The notes: generated by a model from the sequence alone, not told the origin. 64,000 bases of DNA from Paramagnetospirillum magnetotacticum MS-1 (GCF_000829825.1 NZ_JXSL01000030.1:875501-939500), one strand, 5' to 3'. Positions 8,995 through 18,813 are shown, counted from the stretch's first letter. Program-made: numbers and translations.

Positions 8995-10704
8995 TCAGAG
9001 CCCCTCCACCGTGATCTCGCCCCGCCAGGGCAAAGCCGTCTCGACACTGATCTCGATGCGTGACGCGGGCTCGCCCTCGCCATAGGCCTGCCAGGACAAG
9101 GCCGGAACCACGCTCACCTGGGCACCGGGCGCCGTCACCAAAACTCGTGAACCGTCAGCGCCACGCAGGATCAGGCCCTCCCCGTTCCGCTCAACTTCCA
9201 TGGTGGTTTGCAGACGGCGCACGACCCGGTGGCGGCCCCGCCCGGCAATTTCATCGCCCAGGATCAATCGCGGCCCGGTAAAGCTCCAGCTCCGCCGCCA
9301 GATTCCTACGCCGCCCAGGCGGACAAAGCCGTGGCTTTCCAGTATAAGCCCGTCGTCACGCCGCTCCAGCCGGGGCGGCGGCCCCGCCATGCGGCGGCGG
9401 AAGGCGGGGGCGAAATAGGGCTTGTTGGCGGCGTAAGGGTCGGCCCCGTCAACCGTCAGACCGTTATGGGCGCGGGCGGAAACATACTCCTCCGCCTCCC
9501 CAGCGATGGCATAGGAGCCCCGCCCCGGATCGATGAACAGAGGCCGGGAGCGGTAATGCAGCTCGAACGAGCCGCAATCTTGGTGCCCGTGACCGGGCAT
9601 ATGGCTGAATCCATCGGGATCGGCATGCCACAGCCCACTCCAGTCTCCCAGGTCGAACCGACGCCAGCCGTCGGCGGCCAGGACCTCCCCGTCAACCGCC
9701 CCACCCAGCCGAGCCAGCAACAGATCGCGGTCCGAGGCCTCCAGACGCCCCATCCACCCCGTTTCACGGCTTGCCCCCGGCAGCAGGCCGAACAGATCCG
9801 ACGGCGGACAATCAGGCGACACGTCGCCCATCAGGGGAAAGCGCCCGGCCAAGGCGAAATGGGGCAGCACGCTTAGGGCGCAATCGAGCACCCGCCCGAA
9901 CTCTTCCGCCTCGGGCCGCCCAGCGGCATGGGCCGCCAGCCAGACTTCCGCCCAGGAGCGGGTCAACAGCAGATGGTAATGGGTCGAGCCTTCGCGCAGT
10001 ACTCCGCAAGGCCGGAAGATGCGCCGCCCCTCCTCCACCAGAATGCGAGCGCCCGTTTCGGTGGCCTGGGGCAAGCCTAAGGCCAGACCCAGCAGATACA
10101 GCCCCCGGCCGTTATTGGCCAAGTGGTTGGAGCTGTGGTGATCGCCGAAATATTCCAGACTGGCGGCAATGGCTGGAGCATGGGCTGCCAGGCATTCCGC
10201 GGCGGCTTTCGGCAGGCCATGGCGCCGCGCGAAGGCCAGAAGATTGATGGCCCGCTCGGCGGCCGTATAGGGATGCCAGGCCCAGGATGAATCGGGCGTG
10301 CCGAAGCGCTCCATCCAGGCCGACCACACCGCATCCACCCAGCGGGGATCGTCATTCTTCCCCATCAGCGGCACCCAGGCGAAGCGGTGCAGGCTGAGCT
10401 GGGTCTCGATATCGCCAAAGTTTCGGACGATCAGCTCCGCCTCGCCGCCCGGCTCGAGGGTGACGGTTTGCCCCGCCAGACGGAGCCTTAGCGGCCCGGA
10501 GGGCGCACCGGGCGGGGCTGCGGCAAATGTTGCACGGGGCGTTTCTGCGGGAAGGCTTGACCATCCGCCCCCCAGATAAGGCGGGCGATGGGCGTCATAG
10601 GGCGGCTCGCCGGGGGTCAGGCGAAGCGCGCGAAGCACGATCCAGCGGCGCAGCACCGGATCGGCGGCCAATTGACGTGCCTTGCGGACAAGGGATGTCA
10701 GCAT
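8995..10704 (-). CDS. Heparinase II/III-family protein in polysaccharide operon (2)
   Basis: A 569-residue protein. The N-terminal part (about 60-105) is beta-rich, followed by a helical toroid with HPYTAAERAINLLAFAR (144-160) and SSNHLANNGRGLYLLGLALG (191-210), then the heparinase II/III beta domain with HMPGHGHQDCGSFELHYRS (about 368-386). Conserved His and Asn in the toroid and the GHGHQD segment match the family. It is only distantly like the 531-residue protein at 1948-3543, so the locus holds two different family members. No signal peptide is visible. It follows the carbamoyltransferase after a 54-base gap. A role as biosynthetic lyase or polymer-processing enzyme is plausible but unproven. 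Confidence 0.85.
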   Translation of the reverse strand: MLTSLVRKARQLAADPVLRRWIVLRALRLTPGEPPYDAHRPPYLGGGWSSLPAETPRATFAAAPPGAPSGPLRLRLAGQTVTLEPGGEAELIVRNFGDIETQLSLHRFAWVPLMGKNDDPRWVDAVWSAWMERFGTPDSSWAWHPYTAAERAINLLAFARRHGLPKAAAECLAAHAPAIAASLEYFGDHHSSNHLANNGRGLYLLGLALGLPQATETGARILVEEGRRIFRPCGVLREGSTHYHLLLTRSWAEVWLAAHAAGRPEAEEFGRVLDCALSVLPHFALAGRFPLMGDVSPDCPPSDLFGLLPGASRETGWMGRLEASDRDLLLARLGGAVDGEVLAADGWRRFDLGDWSGLWHADPDGFSHMPGHGHQDCGSFELHYRSRPLFIDPGRGSYAIAGEAEEYVSARAHNGLTVDGADPYAANKPYFAPAFRRRMAGPPPRLERRDDGLILESHGFVRLGGVGIWRRSWSFTGPRLILGDEIAGRGRHRVVRRLQTTMEVERNGEGLILRGADGSRVLVTAPGAQVSVVPALSWQAYGEGEPASRIEISVETALPWRGEITVEGL

Positions 10705-10758
10705 GAAGGATCAAAGCCCGATCAGATCACCGGACCGCAGCGGACCCCCCGCCCACGG

Positions 10759-12597
10759 CTAATCCAGTTCGAAGGCGTTCTTATAATCCAGTTTCAGCGC
10801 GGGGTCCTGCTCCTCTTTGCGCAAGAAGCAGTTGCCCACCACCAGGACCTCGATCTCGCTGCCCATGAAGCAGCGGAAGGCGTCTTCCGGGGTGCAGACG
10901 ATGGGCTCGCCACGCACATTGAAGCTGGTATTGACCACCACGCCACAGCCCGTCCGCGCCTTGAACGCCGAGATCAGGGCGTGATAGCGCGGATTGGTGT
11001 CGGCATGGATGGTCTGGACGCGCGCCGAGTAATCCACATGGGTCACCGCCGGAATGCTTGAGCGCGGCACGTTCAGCTTCTCGATGCCAAACAGCTTTTC
11101 CTCATCGGCGGTCATGGCGCGGCGCCGCGATTCCGAGACCGGAGCCACCAAAAGCATATAGGGCGAATCGCCGTCCAGATCGAACCACTCGGCCACGTCT
11201 TCGCGCAACACGCTGGGCGCGAAGGGGCGGAAGCTTTCCCGGTACTTGACCTTGAGGTTGAGCGTCTTTTGCATGGAGGGCGAACGGGGATCGCCCAGGA
11301 TGGAACGGCCGCCCAGAGCGCGCGGCCCGAATTCCATGCGGCCCTGCATCCAGCCCACCGCCTTCTCCTCGGCCAGGGCCTGAGCGGTGGCCTCGATCAT
11401 GGCCTCTGGGCCCATCACCTCGAACTTGGCACCGGCCGCGGCCAAGCGGGACTCGATATCGGCCTGCTCGAACACTGGTCCCAGATAGGAGCCCTTCATG
11501 GCATCCTTGCCCGGGGTCACATGCCGCGGCTGGCCCTTATGGATGTGATAGCCCGCCAGGGCGGCGCCCAGGGCGCCACCGGCATCGCCAGCCGCAGGCT
11601 GGATCCAGATATTGTCGAAGATGCCTTCGCGCAAAATCTTGCCGTTGGACACGCAGTTGAGCGCCACGCCACCCGCCAGACAGAGATTCTTCGCCCCCGT
11701 CTCCTTCTTGATGCCGTGGCACAGCTTGGAAACGATAATCTCGGTGACGTCCTGAATGGACGCCGCGATATCCATGTGGAACTGGGTCAGCTGGTCCTTG
11801 TCCGCCCTTCGCACGGGCTGACCGAACAACGCCGCGAAGCGGTCGTTGGTCATGGTGAGCCCGGTGCAGTAGTCGAAATAGGACTGGTCCAGGCGGAAGG
11901 AGCCGTCTTCCTTCAGATCCACCAGATTGTCGAGAATCAGCTTGGTGTATTTCGGCTCGCCATAGGGCGCCAGGCCCATCAGCTTGTACTCGCCGGAATT
12001 GACCTTGAAGCCGGTATAGTAGGTGAAGGCGGAATAGAGCAGCCCCAGGGAATGGGGGAAGTGCAATTCCTTGTGGATTTCAAGCCGGTTGCCCGAGCCC
12101 ATGGCCAGCGACGTGGTGGTCCACTCGCCCACGCCGTCCATGGTCAGCACCGCCGCATCCTCGAAGGGAGACGGAAAGAAGGCGCTGGCCGCGTGGCTGA
12201 GATGGTGCTCGGCGAACAGCAGCTTGTTCATCCAGTCGAAATCAGGCGTGAAGCGCTTGAACTCGCGGGCCAGCAGGTCCTTCTGGAACAGCTTTTCCTT
12301 CAGCCAGACCGGAATGGCTGTCTTAAACGACGAGAAACCCTTGGGCGCGAAGGACACATAGGTTTCCAGCAGCCGCTCGAATTTGAGGAACGGCTTGTCG
12401 TAGAACACCACGAAGTCCACGTCATTCAGACCGATTCCCGCTTGCGCCAAACAATAGGCGATGGCGTTTTCGGGAAACGCGGCGTCGTGCTTCTTGCGGG
12501 TGAAGCGCTCTTCTTGGGCCGCCGCGACGATGCGGCCGTCCTCGACCAGGGCGGCGGCGCTGTCGTGGTACAGGGCGGAAAGGCCGAGGATGCGCAA
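10759..12597 (-). CDS. NodU/TobZ-type O-carbamoyltransferase (SxtI-like)
   Basis: A 612-residue enzyme that transfers carbamoyl from carbamoyl phosphate via carbamoyl-adenylate to a hydroxyl. I place the start at TTG 12597: RILGLSALYHDSAAAL follows at once, an AAAGG ribosome site lies eight bases upstream, and no ATG or GTG fits the family start. The Kae1-like N-terminal domain contains the metal-binding EHHLSHAASAF (His131, His132, His135) and MDGVGEW; the C-terminal YrdC-like domain has GRMEFGPRALGGRSILGDPR. It lies 11 bases after the SxtK-like gene, giving the order SxtJ-SxtK-carbamoyltransferase. The acceptor is probably a sugar of the polysaccharide made by the neighbouring genes (inference). 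Confidence 0.92.
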   Translation of the reverse strand: MRILGLSALYHDSAAALVEDGRIVAAAQEERFTRKKHDAAFPENAIAYCLAQAGIGLNDVDFVVFYDKPFLKFERLLETYVSFAPKGFSSFKTAIPVWLKEKLFQKDLLAREFKRFTPDFDWMNKLLFAEHHLSHAASAFFPSPFEDAAVLTMDGVGEWTTTSLAMGSGNRLEIHKELHFPHSLGLLYSAFTYYTGFKVNSGEYKLMGLAPYGEPKYTKLILDNLVDLKEDGSFRLDQSYFDYCTGLTMTNDRFAALFGQPVRRADKDQLTQFHMDIAASIQDVTEIIVSKLCHGIKKETGAKNLCLAGGVALNCVSNGKILREGIFDNIWIQPAAGDAGGALGAALAGYHIHKGQPRHVTPGKDAMKGSYLGPVFEQADIESRLAAAGAKFEVMGPEAMIEATAQALAEEKAVGWMQGRMEFGPRALGGRSILGDPRSPSMQKTLNLKVKYRESFRPFAPSVLREDVAEWFDLDGDSPYMLLVAPVSESRRRAMTADEEKLFGIEKLNVPRSSIPAVTHVDYSARVQTIHADTNPRYHALISAFKARTGCGVVVNTSFNVRGEPIVCTPEDAFRCFMGSEIEVLVVGNCFLRKEEQDPALKLDYKNAFELD

Positions 12598-12608
12598 GGG
12601 CTGAGCCT

Positions 12609-12758
12609 TTAGAACAGAGTGTAGATGAAGGGCGCCACAGCGGACCCCTGAGACAGCACGATCAGGCCGCCGAACACCACCATCATGATCAGGATGGGCA
12701 GCAGCCAGAACTTCTTGCGCTCGCGCAGGAATTGCCAAAGTTCGATCAGAAAGCTCAA
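12609..12758 (-). CDS. DUF5989/SxtK-like 49-residue membrane protein
   Basis: A 49-residue gene easily missed because it starts with TTG (12758). A good ribosome site (AGGAG) lies eight bases upstream and overlaps the stop of the SxtJ-like gene. The protein has an amphipathic start (SFLIELWQFLRERKKFW), one membrane helix (about residues 18-36) and the conserved end GSAVAPFIYTLF, which I recognise from the DUF5989/SxtK family that accompanies carbamoyltransferases in saxitoxin and many other clusters. Its biochemical role is unknown. Being encoded between SxtJ and the carbamoyltransferase suggests it anchors or activates the enzyme at the membrane. Confidence 0.85.
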   Translation of the reverse strand: MSFLIELWQFLRERKKFWLLPILIMMVVFGGLIVLSQGSAVAPFIYTLF

Positions 12759-12769
12759 AACTCGATCTC

Positions 12770-13204
12770 CTAGAACTGGCGCCGCATGCTTTCGGGCGCG
12801 GGGCCCGGCGGTGTGCGGACGATCCAATAGCTGGCGCAGGCATCGTCGCGCTTCAGGCCCAGCGGATCCTTGCCCAGAGCGCGCATGATCAGCGCAATTG
12901 GCGTCACGGTCAGAAAGAACAGCAGCCCCATGACCAGCGGCGTCACCACATGGTGCAGCGCCATGCCGACCAGGAACCACAGCTTGTTGAGCGGCTTCAA
13001 AGCCTTGGGATAGACAAAGGCCACCAGCAGAAACAATGCGGCGACCACCCCCGCCCACAGCCGGGGCTCGCCGCCATCCTTCAGCGGCAGAAGTGCGACG
13101 ATGGCGAAGACCGCCGCGAAGACCAAACCGAAGGACCGGTCCGACCCCATCTCGACCTTGCGGGCATGTGACCCGCCGTCGATGGCTCCCTGTGACTTGC
13201 TCAT
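12770..13204 (-). CDS. SxtJ-like membrane protein
   Basis: A 144-residue protein with a polar start (MSKSQGAIDGGSHARKVEMG), then two close hydrophobic segments (about 25-42 and 48-66) and a third (about 77-105), ending in a soluble tail with KRDDACASYWIVR. Layout and motifs (SDRSFGLVFA, PLNKLWFLVGMALH, LGKDPLGLKRD) are those of the SxtJ family, which co-occurs with DUF5989 and a carbamoyltransferase. The stop overlaps the ribosome site of the SxtK-like gene. A role as membrane partner of the carbamoyltransferase is inferred from context only. Confidence 0.85.
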   Translation of the reverse strand: MSKSQGAIDGGSHARKVEMGSDRSFGLVFAAVFAIVALLPLKDGGEPRLWAGVVAALFLLVAFVYPKALKPLNKLWFLVGMALHHVVTPLVMGLLFFLTVTPIALIMRALGKDPLGLKRDDACASYWIVRTPPGPAPESMRRQF

Positions 13205-13271
13205 ACCGGAATTCTGATCCGCTCGATAAAAGTTGCCGGACTTCTACCATAGCCAATGCCGTCGGGGCAAA

Positions 13272-13856
13272 TCACTCAGACCGGGGCGCCGCCACGGCTT
13301 CCACCTGATCGCAAAGCGCATGGCCGATCAGGATGTGCATCTCCTGGACTCGGGCGGTGACATTGGACGGCACGATCAGTAGCGGATCGGCCAGCCCCAC
13401 CATCTTGCCGCCATCGCGGCCCGAGAAGCCCGCCGCCACCAGACCCATGTCGCGGGCCACGGCCAGGGCGGTCAACACATTCGGGCTATTGCCCGAGGTG
13501 GTGATGCCGATGGCGACATCCCCCGGTCGGCCCAGGGCCTCGATCTGGCGCGAGAAAATCTCTTCATAGGAGAAGTCGTTGGCGCAGGCGGTCAGCGTCG
13601 AGGTGTCGGTGGTGAGAGCCAGGGCCGCCAGGGCCTTGCGGTTATAGCGGTAGCGAATCACCAGTTCGGCGGCCAGATGCTGGGCGTCGGCGGCGGACCC
13701 GCCATTGCCGAAGAACAAGATCTTGCCGCCCGCCGCCAGGGACTCGACACAGGCCTGGACCAGACGTTGGAATGGCTCGCGCACCGCCGCTCCGGTCACG
13801 GCCAGGGTCTCGGCATGTTCCGCGATCTGATGATCGAGAAAGGCGGCGTATTTCAT
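13272..13856 (-). CDS. gmhA: Sedoheptulose 7-phosphate isomerase
   Basis: A 194-residue SIS-domain enzyme, the usual GmhA length. It converts D-sedoheptulose 7-phosphate to D-glycero-D-manno-heptose 7-phosphate, the first step of ADP- or GDP-heptose synthesis. Visible motifs are [20 protein letters not shown] (phosphate/sugar site), [13 protein letters not shown] and [21 protein letters not shown] ribosome site lies about eight bases before the ATG. It begins 30 bases after the glutamate dehydrogenase gene and precedes the SxtJ-like gene by 67 bases, so it heads the polysaccharide cluster and suggests that heptose is a component of the product or of the LPS core. Confidence 0.92.
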   Translation of the reverse strand: MKYAAFLDHQIAEHAETLAVTGAAVREPFQRLVQACVESLAAGGKILFFGNGGSAADAQHLAAELVIRYRYNRKALAALALTTDTSTLTACANDFSYEEIFSRQIEALGRPGDVAIGITTSGNSPNVLTALAVARDMGLVAAGFSGRDGGKMVGLADPLLIVPSNVTARVQEMHILIGHALCDQVEAVAAPRSE

Positions 13857-13886
13857 GGCGCGGTCCTCACGGTGGAATGAACCTCC

Positions 13887-16800
13887 TTATCCGTTCCCGC
13901 CCGCCGCCGCAACACCCGACTCGGTGAGCGTGCGCAATTGCCGGTTGGCAACCATGATCATGGACAGGTCGATATGGGACGCCGCCTTCAACTCGGCCAG
14001 CAGGGTCTCGGCACGCTCCACCGCCGCCCGGTTGGCCTCCAGCCAGGATTGCACCGCCGCATCGGAATCCAGGCCGGGATAGGACGCCGCCACCACGCTG
14101 GTGATGTCGCGCTGATGGCCGTAGAGATCCTCGATGGCCGCCGCCGCCGCGAGCTTCAGCCAATGGCCGCGCCCCGACAGCTTTTCCGCCGAAGCCCGCA
14201 GCCAGCCCAGCGAGAAGCGGGCCCCCACGGCGAAATACAGCCGCCCGGCTGCCTCGATGGACATGTCCTGGCGGGTGGCGATGCGCAAGATATCGGCGGC
14301 CGAGGCTAAAACGATCAGATTGCCCACCCGCTGGGCCAGATCGTGGGGCACGCCCTGGCCGACGAAATGCTCGATGCGCGCCAGCACGGCCGCCGCCGCA
14401 TCGGGCGGCAGAATGCCGGGCACCGCACCTTCCAGGGCACGCACCCCCGGCGACAATTCGGCGATTCCCGCCCCCAGGGCGAAGGGCGAGGGCATGGAGC
14501 GCAACACCCACAAGGTAGCGCGTTCCACCAGCCGGTTGGCCTCGTTCTGCATGGCGGTCTGGGCCGTGGCCGAGACCTTGCCATCCAGTTCCTCGATGGC
14601 TCGCCAAACTTCGCGCATACGAAAAGCATCGCGCGCCACGATATAGGCCCTGGCCACCTGGGCCGGGGGATGGCCTGTGGTCTCCATCAGTTCCGAGACG
14701 AAGGCTCCGCCCACCCTATTGACGATGGAATTGGTCACCACCGTGGCGATGATCTCTCGCCGCAGCCGGTGACGTTGTATTTCACTTCCGAAACGGTCTC
14801 GCAATTGGGTGGGAAAATAGTTGGTGAGGTCGATGGCCATGAAGGGGTCATCGGGCAGTTCCGAGGCCAGGATGTGGTCATAGAGCCAGATCTTGCCATA
14901 GGCCAGCAGCACCGCCAGTTCAGGCCGGGTGAAGCCCTGCTTCCTGGCGGCGCGTTCGGTCAGGGTCTCGTCGGTGGGCAGGAATTCGATGGCCCGGTCC
15001 AGGCGGCCGCTCTTTTCCAACAGGCGCATGAAGCGCGCCTCGGCGTCCAGAAGATCGGCGCCCTGGGCCTGAAGCATGGAGATGGCCTGGGTCTGGAGGT
15101 AATTGTCTCGTAAGACCAGGGCGCCCACTTCCTCGGTCATCTCGGCCAAAAGTTTGTCGCGTTGCTTGGGCGTAAGATCGCCCGCCGCCACCAGATCGTT
15201 GACCAGGATCTTGATATTGACCTCGTGATCCGAGCAATCCACCCCGGCGGAATTGTCGATGGCGTCGGTGTCGATACGCCCGCCTGCGCCCCCCGCCCCA
15301 CTGAGGGCGTATTCGATGCGGCCCAGTTGGGTAAAGCCCAGATTGGCGCCCTCGCCCACCACCTTGGCCCCAATCTCCGAGCCGTTGATGCGCAAGGAAT
15401 CGTTGGCGCGGTCACCGGCATCGGCGTTGCTTTCGGTCGATGCCTTCACATAAGTACCGATACCGCCCAGGAACAGCAGATCCACCTGCGCCTTCAAAAG
15501 GGTGCGGATCAGTTCGGTGGGCGTCAAGGTATCCGCTTCGATACCGAAACGGGCCTTGGCTTGCGGGCTGATGGGAATGGTCTTGGCGGTGCGCGGCCAA
15601 ATGCCGCCGCCCTTGGAGATGGTGGAGGTGTCGTAATCGGGCCAGGCCTTGACCGCATTAAACAGCCTTTCGCGCTCGGCGAATGTCTTAGCCGGGTCGG
15701 GATCGGGATCGAGGAAGATGTGGGCGTGGTTGAAGGCGGCCACCAGCCTGGCATGGGGCGAGCGCAGCAGGCCGTTGCCGAACACGTCGCCCGACATGTC
15801 GCCCACCCCGATCACCGTGAATGCCTCGGTGCGGGTATCGATGCCCATTTCGCGGAAATGACGCTCCACCGCCACCCAGGCGCCCTTGGCGGTGATGCCC
15901 ATCTTCTTGTGGTCGTAACCCTGGGACCCGCCCGAGGCAAAGGCATCGCCCAGCCAGTGGCCGTAATCCAGCGAGACCGAATTGGCGATGTCGGAGAAGG
16001 TGGCGGTGCCCTTGTCGGCGGCTACCACCAGATAGGCGTCGTCGCCGTCCCGACGCAGCACGGCGCGAGGCGGCTTGACCCCTTCAGGGGTGAGATTGTC
16101 GGTAAGATCCAACAAGCCGCGCATCAGAATCTTGTAGCACTCGATGCCTTCGGCCAGATAAGCCTCGCGCCCGCCGGTGGTGGGCGGCCGTTTCACCACA
16201 AAGCCGCCCTTGGCGCCCACTGGCACGATCACCGCGTTCTTCACCATCTGGGCCTTCATCAGACCCAGGATCTCGGTGCGGAAATCCTCGCGCCGGTCGG
16301 ACCAGCGGATGCCGCCACGCGCCACCTTGCCGCCGCGCAAATGGATGGCCTCCACCCGCGGGCTGTAGACGAAGACCTCGACCATGGGCCGAGGCGCAGG
16401 CAGGTCATCCACCTGTTTGGAATCCAGCTTGAAGGATAGATAGGCCTTGGGCTTACCCGCCGCATCGGTCTGAAAATAATTCGTTCGCAAAGTGGAACGG
16501 ACCAGATTGAGGAAACGGCGCAAGATACGGTCGTCATCGGCGCTGACCACCTTGTCCAGTCCCGCCAGCAACCCCGCCTCGGCGGTATTGGCCTCGCTGA
16601 AGGTTGCGTCAGGGTCGAAACTGGCCAGAAACAGGCGTACCAGACAGGCCGCCATCTGGGCATTGCCGCCCAGGGCCTGCTCGATATAGGCCTGGGAATA
16701 GGTGATGCCGGTCTGGCGAAGATATTTGGTATAGGCGCGAAGCACCATGATCTCGCGCCAGGACAATCCCGCCGACAGGACCAGCCGGTTGAAGCCGTCG

Positions 16801-18698
16801 CTTTCCGAATCGCCCCGCCATACCGCCGCCAGGGCGTCGTGGAACAACTCGCGCCGCTCCGCCACATCCAGGGCGGAGCCATCGGCGCTTTCCACCTCGA
16901 AATCGTGAATCCACACCGTTCCATCACCGGATTCAGGCGTGATCTCGTAGGGGACCTCGGCGATGACCACCAGTCCCATGGCCTCCAACATGGGCAGGAT
17001 GCCCGACAGCGGCACCGGATGGCCCGAACGGTAAAGCTTCAGGCGGCCCTGATGGGGCTCGGCCTCCACCGGCCGGTAAAGGTTGAGCACGATATCGCCG
17101 CCCGACGCCGTCTGGATGCGCCCCACATCGGCCACCGCCGCCAGGGCGCTGTGGCCCTCGCGGTAGGAGACGGGAAAGCCCTTGCCCCAGCGCCGCGCCA
17201 GGGCCAGCCCCGCCGCCTCGCCATGGGTCTGGATCAGGGCATCTTGCAAATGCTCGTACCAGGTCCGCGCCACATCGGCGATGCGCGCTTCCAGCGCGGG
17301 GGCATCCACCTTGGGCAAATGGCCAGGCGTGGTGCGGATGATGAAATGCAGCCGGGCCAGCGGCAGATCCGCCACCTGGGTGTAGAAGGCGTCCAGGGTT
17401 CCGCCCAGGGCTTCTTCCAGCATAATGGTGATGCTCAAGCGCAGCGGCGTGTCGTAGCGGTCGCGCGGCACGAAGACCAGACAGGAGACGAAGCGCTCGA
17501 ACTCGTCATTTCTGAGAAAAACCGCCACCCGCTGGCGGTCCTGGAGATGCAGGATGCCGATACTGGTCTCGAACAAGGCATCCTCGGAGACCTGGAATAG
17601 CTCGTCCCTGGGATAGGTCTCCAAGATATTGACCAAGGCCTTGGCGTCGTGGCCCGACTTGTTGAAACCGGCGCGCGCCTCCACCTGGGCGATCTTGCGG
17701 CGCAGCAGGGGGATCTGGGCCGGGCGGTCGTTATAAGCCGACGAGGTGAACAGGCCGAGAAAGGCGTGCAGCCCCACCACCCGTCCCTTGGCGTCGAATT
17801 GCTTCAACCCGATGATATCCATGCGCACCGGGCGATGGATCACCGAATGACGGGCCGATTTGGTGACCATCAGGGGATCGGGGCGGCTCACGAAGGCGCG
17901 CAACTCGGCGGGCATGTCGGCCAGGGTCACGGTGTCGTCGAACACATGGGCCTGGGCGTCGGACAAGATGCCCAGGCTGCTGGCCGGATCGGCCACCACC
18001 CCCTTGGACAGGTCGAAGCGGCGATAGCCCAGAAAGGTGAAGTGGTTGTCGGCCAGCCATTCGAGAAAAGCCAGGGTCTCCTGCTTCTCCTCAGCCGCGA
18101 CCTTGGTGGACGCGCCTTCGAATTCGGTGACCCCCGCCCACAGGGTTTCCAGCATGCGCCGCCAGTCGGCCACCGCATGGCGCACCTGCCCTAAGATTTG
18201 GGCAAGGGAATCGGCCAGCTGCGCCTGGATCTCGGCGGGCTGTCGGTCGATCTCCACATGCATGACCGATTCTTGCGAAGAGCCGCCCCCATTGGCCGCG
18301 ATCTGGCCCAGGGTTCCGGACTCCTCGCGGTCCACCCGCACCACGGGATGGACCAGCAGATGCACCTTGATGCCACGGCGTGCCAGTTCCATGGCCACCG
18401 AATCCACCAGAAACGGCATGTCGTCGTTGATGATCTCCACCACCGAATGGCTGGAAACCCAGCCGTGGCGATCGAGATCGGGATCGAATACCCGGATCGA
18501 AGGGGTGCCGGGCTTGCGCTCGCGCATGAAGGCCAAGAGGCCCAGCGCCGCGCCGTAGACCAGTTCCGGATCGGCCTCGGCCAGGTCCGCCAGAGGAATA
18601 CCGGCGGCATAGGCGCGGATCAGGCGTTCCGCCCCCGCCTTAGCCAAGGGTTCGGACAGTTCGGCGATGCGCCGGTCCAGATATGCGGAGATTTCCAT
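13887..18698 (-). CDS. Large NAD-dependent glutamate dehydrogenase (about 180 kDa class)
   Basis: A 1603-residue protein of the NAD-GDH class known from Streptomyces, Pseudomonas and Caulobacter. It deaminates L-glutamate to 2-oxoglutarate with NAD. The start MEISAYLDRRIAELSEPL at 18698 is preceded by a strong GGAGGGGG ribosome site; a start 15 codons upstream is less likely. The long N-terminal regulatory part (about 1-690) carries ACT-like segments; the catalytic core shows GGIRWSDRREDFRTEILGL near 794 and VPVGAKGGFVVKRP near 826 (substrate lysine region), then GVGDMSGDVFGNG, the nucleotide-binding segment. Full length with no frameshift seen. It stands apart in function from the polysaccharide genes downstream. 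Confidence 0.95.
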   Translation of the reverse strand: MEISAYLDRRIAELSEPLAKAGAERLIRAYAAGIPLADLAEADPELVYGAALGLLAFMRERKPGTPSIRVFDPDLDRHGWVSSHSVVEIINDDMPFLVDSVAMELARRGIKVHLLVHPVVRVDREESGTLGQIAANGGGSSQESVMHVEIDRQPAEIQAQLADSLAQILGQVRHAVADWRRMLETLWAGVTEFEGASTKVAAEEKQETLAFLEWLADNHFTFLGYRRFDLSKGVVADPASSLGILSDAQAHVFDDTVTLADMPAELRAFVSRPDPLMVTKSARHSVIHRPVRMDIIGLKQFDAKGRVVGLHAFLGLFTSSAYNDRPAQIPLLRRKIAQVEARAGFNKSGHDAKALVNILETYPRDELFQVSEDALFETSIGILHLQDRQRVAVFLRNDEFERFVSCLVFVPRDRYDTPLRLSITIMLEEALGGTLDAFYTQVADLPLARLHFIIRTTPGHLPKVDAPALEARIADVARTWYEHLQDALIQTHGEAAGLALARRWGKGFPVSYREGHSALAAVADVGRIQTASGGDIVLNLYRPVEAEPHQGRLKLYRSGHPVPLSGILPMLEAMGLVVIAEVPYEITPESGDGTVWIHDFEVESADGSALDVAERRELFHDALAAVWRGDSESDGFNRLVLSAGLSWREIMVLRAYTKYLRQTGITYSQAYIEQALGGNAQMAACLVRLFLASFDPDATFSEANTAEAGLLAGLDKVVSADDDRILRRFLNLVRSTLRTNYFQTDAAGKPKAYLSFKLDSKQVDDLPAPRPMVEVFVYSPRVEAIHLRGGKVARGGIRWSDRREDFRTEILGLMKAQMVKNAVIVPVGAKGGFVVKRPPTTGGREAYLAEGIECYKILMRGLLDLTDNLTPEGVKPPRAVLRRDGDDAYLVVAADKGTATFSDIANSVSLDYGHWLGDAFASGGSQGYDHKKMGITAKGAWVAVERHFREMGIDTRTEAFTVIGVGDMSGDVFGNGLLRSPHARLVAAFNHAHIFLDPDPDPAKTFAERERLFNAVKAWPDYDTSTISKGGGIWPRTAKTIPISPQAKARFGIEADTLTPTELIRTLLKAQVDLLFLGGIGTYVKASTESNADAGDRANDSLRINGSEIGAKVVGEGANLGFTQLGRIEYALSGAGGAGGRIDTDAIDNSAGVDCSDHEVNIKILVNDLVAAGDLTPKQRDKLLAEMTEEVGALVLRDNYLQTQAISMLQAQGADLLDAEARFMRLLEKSGRLDRAIEFLPTDETLTERAARKQGFTRPELAVLLAYGKIWLYDHILASELPDDPFMAIDLTNYFPTQLRDRFGSEIQRHRLRREIIATVVTNSIVNRVGGAFVSELMETTGHPPAQVARAYIVARDAFRMREVWRAIEELDGKVSATAQTAMQNEANRLVERATLWVLRSMPSPFALGAGIAELSPGVRALEGAVPGILPPDAAAAVLARIEHFVGQGVPHDLAQRVGNLIVLASAADILRIATRQDMSIEAAGRLYFAVGARFSLGWLRASAEKLSGRGHWLKLAAAAAIEDLYGHQRDITSVVAASYPGLDSDAAVQSWLEANRAAVERAETLLAELKAASHIDLSMIMVANRQLRTLTESGVAAAGGNG

Positions 18699-18813
18699 GG
18701 CCCAGCCCCCTCCAACGGCAATGTCTGTGCATGCCTTACCCAAGGGAGAATGGGGCCGTTCCCCGACTTATACAAGACAGGGATGGGTGCAAATAGTCTT
18801 CGGCCTCAGGCGA

